Position numbers and translations under genes: made by a program
Shown: piece by piece, positions 7,661 to 13,949 of the stretch
Position numbering within the stretch: position 1 is the stretch's first letter
Layout: each line of letters starts with the position of its first letter
Source of the DNA: GYS-P2D sp964414425
GTDB taxonomy: Bacteria > Bacteroidota > Bacteroidia > Chitinophagales > Saprospiraceae
Direction: 5' to 3'
Assembly (NCBI GenBank): GCA_964414425.1
Contig: CAYPWL010000031.1
Location: 1 to 38,785 of the forward strand
DNA length: 38,785 nucleotides
The notes under the pieces: generated by a model
Told to the model about the DNA's origin: nothing
What the model saw: only the letters and a program-made list of their open reading frames with translations
Databases searched by the model: none

Positions 7661-9805
7661 CTATTCTTTATCCATGAGTATTTGCTCTATACGCTCTAAT
7701 CGCTCTTGCAGCTCTGCGATCTGCTGATCCTTTTCTTTGAGCAGCCCAGTCAGTGCTTGGATGGCTATTAGGGACACTCCATCGGCGTCAATCGTAGAAA
7801 TATTATTACTTCCTGTGCCAAGGCCAAATGCTTCATGAAATGACTCTGCCGTAGGTCCGATATGTCTGACATCGGGATCAGACTTATATGACCACTCGCC
7901 GATCTCAAGACTATTGATATTATCTAAGACTAATGATGGAACTACTGCTGCGAATCGCTCCTTCAGATGCATGCTCGATGGGTTATTCACACCGCCAGTC
8001 ACCTCAAATGTACCATTGATCCGTACGAAGTCGTTGTCAAACTCACCGTAGATAAGGGGAGCATCGTTACCATCAAAGCTCGCTGGCTTTACGTCGATAT
8101 ACAGTCTATTACTGGTTGTTGCATTACTAGATGTAGGTCCAGCGCCACGGCCTATCACTATGTTATTAGATCCTGTAGTTATTTGGAATCCTGCGGCATC
8201 GCCAAAAAAAGAATTATTAGCACCAGTTGTATTGGAAAATCCAGATTGGTTGCCAAAAAAAGAATTTTCAAAGCCAGTATTGCTTGCAAGTCCTGCATTG
8301 GTTCCAAAAAAAGAATTAGAGAAGCCTGTTGAATTAGCGGAGCCGGTAGCTGCTCCAAAGAAGGAATTTCCATTCCCTGATGTATTACCAGCTCCTGCAA
8401 ATCCTCCTACGAAGACATTAGAATTATTACCATCATCTACCACTCCTGCACTAGTACCTATAAAGATTGAATTATCAGTATCTGTATTACTCAGTTCTAA
8501 TCGACCTCGCATCCCATCAGTCACCTCAAAAGTGCCATTGATCCGCACGAAGTCGTTGTCAAACTCTCCGTAGATCAAGGGGTTGTCGTTACCGTCATTG
8601 CCTGATTGCACCAGGTCGATATAAAGTCTCTTATTGGCTGCTGCATTAGCGGATGTAGGGCCAGCGCCCCTGCCTATGACCACATTGTTAGACCCTGATG
8701 TTATTCTAGCTCCTGAGCCTTGTCCAAAAATAGAATTACTATCCCCATTCGTAATGTTGACCCCTGATTCATTACCAAATAAAGAATTAAAACTCCCACT
8801 ATTATTCCCAGATCCTGAATCAACTCCAAAAAAAGAATTATTGCCTCCTCGTGTATTGTTTGTTCCTGTTGATTCTCCTACAAATACATTATCATTATTT
8901 CCATCATCCATTGCTCCTGCACCAGCACCTATAAAGACAGAGAAATCAGTATCGGTATTACTTAATTCTAACCGACCTCGCATCCCATCCGTCACCTCAA
9001 GTGTCCCATTGATCCGTACCAAGTCATTGTCAAACTCACCGTAGATGAGAGGCGTATCACTACCTGTGCTGCCAGCTGTATTGACATCTATATAGAGCCG
9101 ATTGCTTAGTGTGGCATTGGTACTTGTCGGGCCTGCGCCCCTGCCTATGGCGACGTTGCCAGAACCTGTAGTGACTCGATGACCAGCATCCCTACCAATG
9201 AAGGAGTTGTGACTCCCTAAATTGTTGAATCCAGCATCCAGTCCTACAAATACGTTGCTTACACCAGATACATTATTGTTGCCAGCATTGTTACCAAAGA
9301 AAGAATTAGAACTGCCGGAAACATTATTTTGACCAGTTTGGACACCAAAAAAAGTATTATTAGTTCCAGTGTTATTAGAGGTGCCTGCCGATACTCCAAA
9401 AAAGGAATTGTTGCTGGCACGATTGGTAAATCCTGCCTCAACTCCAAAAAAAGAATTATTGCTCCCTGTCATATTCGATGCCCCAGCTGATGCGCCGAAG
9501 TATGAATTAAAATTACCTGTGGTGTTAAAGAGTCCTGCTGATGCTCCATAATAAGAACTACTTGCGCCAGTCGTATTATTACTACCTGAAGCATTGCCGA
9601 CAAAAGTATTGCCCGTAGCGGTATTAACGGACCCAGCATTATTGCCGACGAATGTATTCGTTCCATTACAATCAGTGCTACATGGCGTCTGAGCTGTGAG
9701 ACTCAGAGAGCATACCATCATAAGAAGCACTAGTGCTAACATGAGCGGAGGGCTATACTTGAGGGCTCTATAGATTGTCTTAATGTGAATCTGCTGAGTG
9801 ATCAT
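7661..9805 (-). CDS. head-repeat fibre protein with S74 chaperone domain
   Basis: A 714-residue secreted protein. A signal peptide (hydrophobic to about residue 38) precedes roughly 560 residues of ~16-residue repeats of the form NNSFFGxxAGxxNxTG, probably a trimeric beta-roll like YadA or tail-spike heads. These are arranged as three tandem super-units, each closed by IGRGAGPTS..., RLYID and LIYGEFDND.VRINGT.EVT. From about residue 608 comes a Peptidase_S74 / intramolecular chaperone domain (S..LKERF with the putative Ser-Lys dyad, DVRHIGP, STIDADGVSLIAIQAL). The protein ends in a trimeric coiled coil (KEKDQQIAELQERLERIEQIL). Phage tail-fibre and endosialidase S74 domains fold the trimer and then self-cleave. 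No phage structural genes are near, so this is probably a cell-surface fibre. It is last in the 11917-to-7661 operon, 61 nt from the gene before it. Many T7 runs fall in the FFG codons. Confidence 0.85.
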   Translation of the reverse strand: MITQQIHIKTIYRALKYSPPLMLALVLLMMVCSLSLTAQTPCSTDCNGTNTFVGNNAGSVNTATGNTFVGNASGSNNTTGASSSYYGASAGLFNTTGNFNSYFGASAGASNMTGSNNSFFGVEAGFTNRASNNSFFGVSAGTSNNTGTNNTFFGVQTGQNNVSGSSNSFFGNNAGNNNVSGVSNVFVGLDAGFNNLGSHNSFIGRDAGHRVTTGSGNVAIGRGAGPTSTNATLSNRLYIDVNTAGSTGSDTPLIYGEFDNDLVRINGTLEVTDGMRGRLELSNTDTDFSVFIGAGAGAMDDGNNDNVFVGESTGTNNTRGGNNSFFGVDSGSGNNSGSFNSLFGNESGVNITNGDSNSIFGQGSGARITSGSNNVVIGRGAGPTSANAAANKRLYIDLVQSGNDGNDNPLIYGEFDNDFVRINGTFEVTDGMRGRLELSNTDTDNSIFIGTSAGVVDDGNNSNVFVGGFAGAGNTSGNGNSFFGAATGSANSTGFSNSFFGTNAGLASNTGFENSFFGNQSGFSNTTGANNSFFGDAAGFQITTGSNNIVIGRGAGPTSSNATTSNRLYIDVKPASFDGNDAPLIYGEFDNDFVRINGTFEVTGGVNNPSSMHLKERFAAVVPSLVLDNINSLEIGEWSYKSDPDVRHIGPTAESFHEAFGLGTGSNNISTIDADGVSLIAIQALTGLLKEKDQQIAELQERLERIEQILMDKE
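7993..8058 (-). repeat. internal gene repeat, copy C
   Basis: Third (C-terminal) copy of the DNA block encoding GEFDNDFVRINGTFEVT in the fibre gene. It is nearly identical at the nucleotide level to the copies at 8484-8580 and 8957-9052 but stops earlier because the S74 domain begins here. Confidence 0.8.
8484..8580 (-). repeat. internal gene repeat, copy B
   Basis: Middle copy of the super-unit boundary block, encoding GEFDND...EVTDGMRGRLELSNTDTD across its length. It differs from copy A by only scattered substitutions, most of them at third codon positions. Confidence 0.8.
8957..9052 (-). repeat. internal gene repeat, copy A
   Basis: First (N-terminal) copy of the boundary block in the fibre gene, about 470 bp from copy B. 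It encodes the same LIYGEFDND...GMRGRLELSNT sequence, evidence of tandem duplication of a unit of about 160 residues. Confidence 0.8.
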
Positions 9806-9866
9806 GACTTGATATTTTGTCAGTTGATAATAGGATGTAACTATGTTATATCGGTGAAAATTTGAT

Positions 9867-10454
9867 TTAATCGACCTCTAAGTTAGCCTCATTGGACACT
9901 TGACTCCATATGAAATCGACAGGACTATTGAGCGTGCCATCAACCCTACTGGGTCTATATGATCGCTTCATGGCACCGTATCTGATGGTGGTTGTAAACT
10001 CTATAGGGTTGATTAAGTCGATATTGCTGAGTAATGCTAATCGTATATCCATAGTCAATTCCGGCTCGCCATTATGACCAGAACAACTGGTACATATTCT
10101 GACGATCTCGAGCCGATCATATGATTCTTGATTAACCATCCTTATCTTGAGTCTCGTATAGATCTCGTCAAGGATGATGTTGTTAAGAGTGATTGCTCTA
10201 AATGAGGCTTTACCTCCTCCTCCTCCTATAGCTACTACGTCAATATTCACATTGTTTTCTATACCACCTGAGTATCCAGATAAATTAAACCAGCCAGCAT
10301 CTCCGCCATATCCTGGCGTGTCAGAGTCACCAGTATAGTCAGAGACAAAGCTTCCGTTTTCTTCATCAGAAAATCGTGCAATGGTCTCGTAAGTCTGACT
10401 GTAGCTGTAGGCGTTGCATAAGAACATGAATATGATTGATATTGTGTATTTCAT
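9867..10454 (-). CDS. secreted protein of unknown function, middle gene of head-repeat operon
   Basis: I do not recognise a family. The 195-residue product has a signal peptide ending near YSYSQ (residue 19), then a Gly-rich stretch with five consecutive Gly near residue 80, followed by predicted beta-strands. A CTSC pair lies near residue 120. The C-terminus carries FIWSQVSNEA, matching FIWNQVTNQA at the end of the upstream 476-residue head-repeat protein. The gene lies 32 nt downstream of that gene and 61 nt upstream of the S74 fibre gene, all on the same strand, so one transcript is likely. The shared ending suggests a common partner, assembly signal or export signal, which is inference. 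It does not look like a standard T9SS sorting domain. Confidence 0.7.
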   Translation of the reverse strand: MKYTISIIFMFLCNAYSYSQTYETIARFSDEENGSFVSDYTGDSDTPGYGGDAGWFNLSGYSGGIENNVNIDVVAIGGGGGKASFRAITLNNIILDEIYTRLKIRMVNQESYDRLEIVRICTSCSGHNGEPELTMDIRLALLSNIDLINPIEFTTTIRYGAMKRSYRPSRVDGTLNSPVDFIWSQVSNEANLEVD

Positions 10455-10486
10455 CTTTAATGTGTTTTATATGTTATTGAGTGAGT

Positions 10487-11917
10487 TTAGTGACTAGCCT
10501 GATTAGTTACTTGATTCCATATAAACCTAGGCTGGACTTCTTCACGGACTCCTGTACTCCTTTCTATGATTTGGGTGATCTCTATTGATTGGAAAATGAG
10601 TGAGGCTCTAACCAATTCCTGCTCATCGTCTTCGGCCAAGAAGAAATCCACCGCTTGTACGCAGATATTTCTCATGTCATACTTGGTTATCAACTGTGGT
10701 GGAATGCTCGAGCCACCGGGAGTATACACTTCTACGATTAGATCGTCGAAGGAAGTATTCGCTGCGCATGATTGAGCTAACTGTACAGTGGATGGATTCC
10801 TCGCAGATATAATGACCTCAGCGCTGGCGAACTGAGCAGGATTAGCAACTATACGGTTAGCAACATCAGCATTTATATTCCAGTCAAAGCTTAAGACGTC
10901 TGTAGCATTTTCATCTGATAGTCCACTAAATAGAGACTCGCCCACAAGATTCCCGTTGCTGTACATAAACTGGTTGAGTTCTACATCATTATTCTTAAGG
11001 AAGACCGCTGCCGTTCCTCCAAATGCTTCAGTTTCTGTTGTCCAATCTCCAGTCTCACCGACTGGCTGACCGCTCAGGCCAGTAAGGCTATGCCACTGGT
11101 CTTGCGCATAACCCTCTATGTCCTCGGTGTCTGTATTGTATCTGATCTGGCCAGCCGCACCATTTACAGCGAGTGTATCCTCACCTACGGTCAATCTTTT
11201 GGCAACGGTTAGGTTGCCTGTCATATCGGTATCTCCATTCTTCAACATGACGAGAGCATTGGACCGGTTAGAGCTGTTCTCTCCATTTCCGACGGTGAAT
11301 ATTCTATCTGTCGGAACGGCGCTGGCAGACGGAGTGCCATTTGGGTCGGGTACTGAGTACTGACCTACCACAGTTTCTCCAAAAGTATAGGAAGTATTCT
11401 CTGCTCCAGTGACCAGTGTTGATGCGGCATGTGATACATTACCTCCACCGAATATAGCAGCACCGTCAGATCCTGGTCGCGCAATGTTATTGATACCTGC
11501 TGCGATACTGAACGGGCTCTGCGCAGATGAACTGCCTATGGCGACCGCTCCAAATCCAGTTTCTGCTGTATTGGCTCCATCGCCTATTGCTACTGAAGCG
11601 AAACCTCCAGCAAAAGTCGCTTGACCTAAAGAAAAGGAGTAATCACCCTGTGCCGTGGTGTTAAGTCCGATTGCAGTTGCTCCGATACCGTCAGCTTTGC
11701 TATTATTTCCAGTGGCAAAAGAATAGTTTTTTAGTGCCGATGTGTTTAGTCCTATTGCCAATGAAGCATCACCAGTAGCAGTTGTGCCATCACCGATGGC
11801 AGCAGCACCTGCTCCTGACGCTGTACCGCCCAACATCTCAAAAGATGCTTGAGATGACAAGGTCATACTGATCAGTCCGAAGAGAGGAATTAGTAAGAGA
11901 ATATGAAGTTTTTGCAT
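10487..11917 (-). CDS. YadA-type head-repeat secreted protein
   Basis: A 476-residue protein with a signal peptide (residues 1-23, ending LSSQ) and about ten 14-16-residue YadA-head repeats of the pattern AxGxxSxAxG (GDASLAIG, KNYSFATG, IGATAIG, GDYSFSLG, FASVAIG) over residues 28-200. A linker with RIFTVGNG..., NALVMLKNG and GQIRYNTDTEDIEGY follows, as in many phage tail-fibre-like and Bacteroidota 'head repeat' proteins. The C-terminal ~120 residues end in FIWNQVTNQASH. There is no YadA membrane anchor, so it is not a classical trimeric autotransporter; surface attachment must use another route. It is the first gene of the three-gene operon and lies downstream of a 522-bp gap holding a 16-bp palindrome. 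Confidence 0.82.
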   Translation of the reverse strand: MQKLHILLLIPLFGLISMTLSSQASFEMLGGTASGAGAAAIGDGTTATGDASLAIGLNTSALKNYSFATGNNSKADGIGATAIGLNTTAQGDYSFSLGQATFAGGFASVAIGDGANTAETGFGAVAIGSSSAQSPFSIAAGINNIARPGSDGAAIFGGGNVSHAASTLVTGAENTSYTFGETVVGQYSVPDPNGTPSASAVPTDRIFTVGNGENSSNRSNALVMLKNGDTDMTGNLTVAKRLTVGEDTLAVNGAAGQIRYNTDTEDIEGYAQDQWHSLTGLSGQPVGETGDWTTETEAFGGTAAVFLKNNDVELNQFMYSNGNLVGESLFSGLSDENATDVLSFDWNINADVANRIVANPAQFASAEVIISARNPSTVQLAQSCAANTSFDDLIVEVYTPGGSSIPPQLITKYDMRNICVQAVDFFLAEDDEQELVRASLIFQSIEITQIIERSTGVREEVQPRFIWNQVTNQASH

Positions 11918-12233
11918 TGTGCTGTATTTTAATATTTAAGGTGTAATAGGTTTTGATTAAAATGGATTGATTAGCCTCAATCCTGACATCATCTTGAGTT
12001 TATGTGTGGCTGTCAGCTTCATGATTAGGCCAGTTCTGCGTATGTTGTTTAGGGATTTTCGCATGATGATTTTGTTTAGGTGATTTGCTGCCATATGATC
12101 TTGATTGATGATAGATGAAAGGATTTAATTGGTTTTCTGGGATTTACCTTTCTTGGCTCGATGGATATTTTAGGTAGACGCTTTATGTTATCGTTCATGC
12201 TTCAAAGATGACTCGCCATAGCAACCTGCACAA

Positions 12234-12249
12234 TCACCCTATAGGGTGA
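12234..12249. promoter_or_regulatory. 16-bp perfect palindrome, candidate operator
   Basis: TCACCCTATAGGGTGA is its own reverse complement over all 16 bases. It lies in the non-coding gap upstream of the head-repeat operon (minus strand) and 24 nt ahead of the decayed LuxR-type coding remnant (plus strand). A dimeric HTH regulator site is the simplest reading; the identity of the regulator is inference. Confidence 0.5.
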
Positions 12250-12272
12250 AAGTTTTCAATTTAGACATAGAA

Positions 12273-12433
12273 ATGTATCGTGAGAATCTGAAACTGGATT
12301 TCCTTACGGGATAATTATCGCAGCTGAACTCGTAATATTATTAGATACTGTACGAAGCCACATCAAAAAAATCTACCGCAGCCTTGAAGTCAACAGTAAG
12401 ATAGAAGTCATCAATCTGCATAAGGATAAGTAG
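12273..12433 (+). pseudogene. decayed LuxR/GerE-type HTH regulator fragment
   Basis: The plus strand reads MYRENLKLDFLTG and then a stop at 12312. Shifting frame, from 12311, it reads IIIAAELVILLDTVRSHIKK followed by IYRSLEVNSKIEVINLHKDK and a stop at 12431-12433. The second part is the C-terminal half of a LuxR/GerE DNA-binding domain (family pattern EIA..L.iS..TV..HI.nIy.KL.VnsR.eai), including the recognition helix. The first part resembles the preceding REILKL...G helix in another frame. No start codon, receiver domain or TPR region is present upstream, so this is a frameshifted, 5'-truncated remnant. It ends 6 nt before the menB stop on the other strand. A programmed frameshift is unlikely because nothing upstream encodes the rest of a regulator. 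Confidence 0.7.
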
Positions 12434-12439
12434 GAACTC

Positions 12440-13285
12440 CTACGGAAACTTAGGAAACTTATCCCAGTTAGGCTTGCGCTTCTCAAGGAATGCATTGCGT
12501 CCTTCTGCCGCCTCGTCCGTCATATATCCTAAGCGAGTTGCCTCTCCTGCGAACAGTTGCTGTCCAACTAATCCGTCATCGATTAGATTCATCGAGAACT
12601 TGAGCATCTTAATGGCTGTAGGACTCTTGGCGAGAATCTCTTGTGCCCACTGATAGGCTGTCTCCTCAAGTTCAGCATGAGGGATTACGGCATTGACCAT
12701 TCCCATATCATATGCTTCTTGTGCGCTATAGTTACGACCCAGGAAGAAGATCTCTCTGGCTCGCTTTTGGCCGACTTGTCGTGCGAGGTATGCTGAGCCA
12801 TAACCACCATCATAGCTGGCTACATCTGCATCTGTCTGCTTGAATATGGCGTGCTCTTCGCTGGCGAGCGTAAGATCACATACCACGTGTAAGCTATGTC
12901 CTCCTCCTACTGCCCAACCTGGCACCACACAGATTACGGCTTTGTTCATAAACCTTATCATACGTTGTACTTCGAGTATGTGAAGGCGACTGCCACCTTT
13001 GGTGGTGCCTTCGTATCCTCGCTTGCCTCGTACTCGTTGGTCGCCGCCTGAGCAAAACGCCCAGCCACCATCTTTGGGAGATGGGCCCTCACCAGAGAGT
13101 AACACCACGCCTATAGAGGTGTCAAATCTTGCATCTTCAAAAGCATCGAGGAGCTCATCGACAGTCTCGGGCCTGAATGCGTTACGCACTTCAGGGCGGT
13201 TGAAGGCGATACGTCCGACGCCATTACATTTTTTATAAGTGATGTCGTTGTATTCTTTGGCAGTAGTCCACTTTATATTAGGCAT
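12440..13285 (-). CDS. menB: 1,4-dihydroxy-2-naphthoyl-CoA synthase
   Basis: MenB of the crotonase superfamily closes the second ring of menaquinone by Dieckmann-type cyclisation of o-succinylbenzoyl-CoA. The 281-residue length is normal. Family hallmarks are SGGDQRVRG, the oxyanion-hole segment GWAVGGGHSLHVVCDLTLAS, the diagnostic DADVASYDGGYGSAYLARQV, and the C-terminal Lys/Pro-rich tail KRKPNWDKFP. Separation from ordinary enoyl-CoA hydratases is clear from the YDGGYGSAYLAR block. ATG 13285 (MPNIKW) is preferred over the GTG at 13294. No other men gene is adjacent. Menaquinone would be the respiratory quinone serving, among others, the PQQ dehydrogenase chain. The enzyme is cytoplasmic. 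Confidence 0.96.
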   Translation of the reverse strand: MPNIKWTTAKEYNDITYKKCNGVGRIAFNRPEVRNAFRPETVDELLDAFEDARFDTSIGVVLLSGEGPSPKDGGWAFCSGGDQRVRGKRGYEGTTKGGSRLHILEVQRMIRFMNKAVICVVPGWAVGGGHSLHVVCDLTLASEEHAIFKQTDADVASYDGGYGSAYLARQVGQKRAREIFFLGRNYSAQEAYDMGMVNAVIPHAELEETAYQWAQEILAKSPTAIKMLKFSMNLIDDGLVGQQLFAGEATRLGYMTDEAAEGRNAFLEKRKPNWDKFPKFP

Positions 13286-13351
13286 AGTTAGCACGAGTTA
13301 GCGTATTGTTTATTAGTACTCCTAACATCGCTATAGTTGATATAGTTGCTT

Positions 13352-13386
13352 AATAAAAAGAGCGAGAAGATTTACACTTCTCGCTC
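13352..13386 (-). terminator. rho-independent terminator of the CBS gene
   Basis: Perfect 10-bp arms GAGCGAGAAG (13360-13369) and CTTCTCGCTC (13377-13386) flank a 7-nt loop. Read on the minus strand, the stem is followed by TTTTTATTA (13352-13360), so it terminates transcription coming from the CBS-domain gene. Confidence 0.88.
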
Positions 13387-13418
13387 CGCTGATGTCTTGA
13401 CGCAGTAATGATTAACAA

Positions 13419-13874
13419 CTAAAATGCTGGTACTCTTGGCCTCCAGCTTGATGGTATAAGCGTAATGTTCGGTCTACGCTGTACAATAGCTTTAAGGACA
13501 TCTCTTCTACTTATTTGTCCAACGAGTTTTCCACTGTTTAATACAGGAAAACGTCGATAAGGAGAATTAGCGAATTGATAGGCTGCGTCCATGATCGAAG
13601 TATCATGAGCTAATGTTTTAATTTTTCTCGACATATAATCTGAGACCGTTCCTGTTCCTGCTGGGCGCTGGTTATATTGGCCATCAAGTAGGAGGTTGAT
13701 ACAGTCTTTTTCTGATAGCATGCCGACTAGGTCACCACGCTCATTGACTACCGGGGCGCCCGATATTTTGTTGTAGAGCAGTGTCTGTGTAGCTTCTCGG
13801 ATATCCATATTCGGTTGAAACGTGATCAACTTGGTTGACATGTAATCCGTAACAAATTCTTTTTCGTTGGTCAT
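13419..13874 (-). CDS. CBS-domain pair protein
   Basis: A 151-residue stand-alone Bateman module with two CBS domains, about residues 9-65 (DYMSTKLITFQPNMDIREA...GAPVVNERGDLVGMLSEKDCI) and 80-140 (DYMSRKIKTLAHDTSIMDA...RRFPVLNSGKLVGQISRRDVL). CBS pairs bind adenosine nucleotides (AMP, ATP, S-adenosylmethionine) and regulate partner proteins; the ligand and partner are unknown here. It is cytoplasmic, with no other domain. It follows the ABC exporter gene on the same strand by 75 nt and has its own strong terminator. Many Bacteroidota carry such single CBS-pair proteins. Confidence 0.9.
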   Translation of the reverse strand: MTNEKEFVTDYMSTKLITFQPNMDIREATQTLLYNKISGAPVVNERGDLVGMLSEKDCINLLLDGQYNQRPAGTGTVSDYMSRKIKTLAHDTSIMDAAYQFANSPYRRFPVLNSGKLVGQISRRDVLKAIVQRRPNITLIPSSWRPRVPAF

Positions 13875-13949
13875 AGTCAGTATATTAAATATGTAATAGT
13901 CATATTAATATACTAAAAATTTGTAATTACAGAAAATATTCAGAATAAA

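Larger units (their letters stand above)
11918..12439. other. 522-bp gap between head-repeat operon and menB
   Basis: No intact gene of normal size is present. The gap contains the LuxR-type remnant (12273-12433, plus strand), the 16-bp palindrome (12234-12249) and two overlapping small minus-strand reading frames of 40 codons (12076-12198) and 45 codons (11957-12094). The second of these ends just before the head-repeat operon. Both are Lys/Arg-rich, and nothing shows that they are translated. Confidence 0.6.

Noticed and set aside
7967..9551. Several plus-strand frames (121-137 codons, Pro/Leu-rich) inside the fibre gene
   Set aside because: They are antisense shadows of the repeat-rich minus-strand gene; the Pro richness comes from reverse-complemented Gly and Trp/Phe codons.
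7661..9805. Prophage tail-fibre origin for the S74 protein
   Set aside because: No terminase, capsid, portal or tail gene is within the window, and the gene has a bacterial signal peptide and sits in an operon with other secreted proteins.
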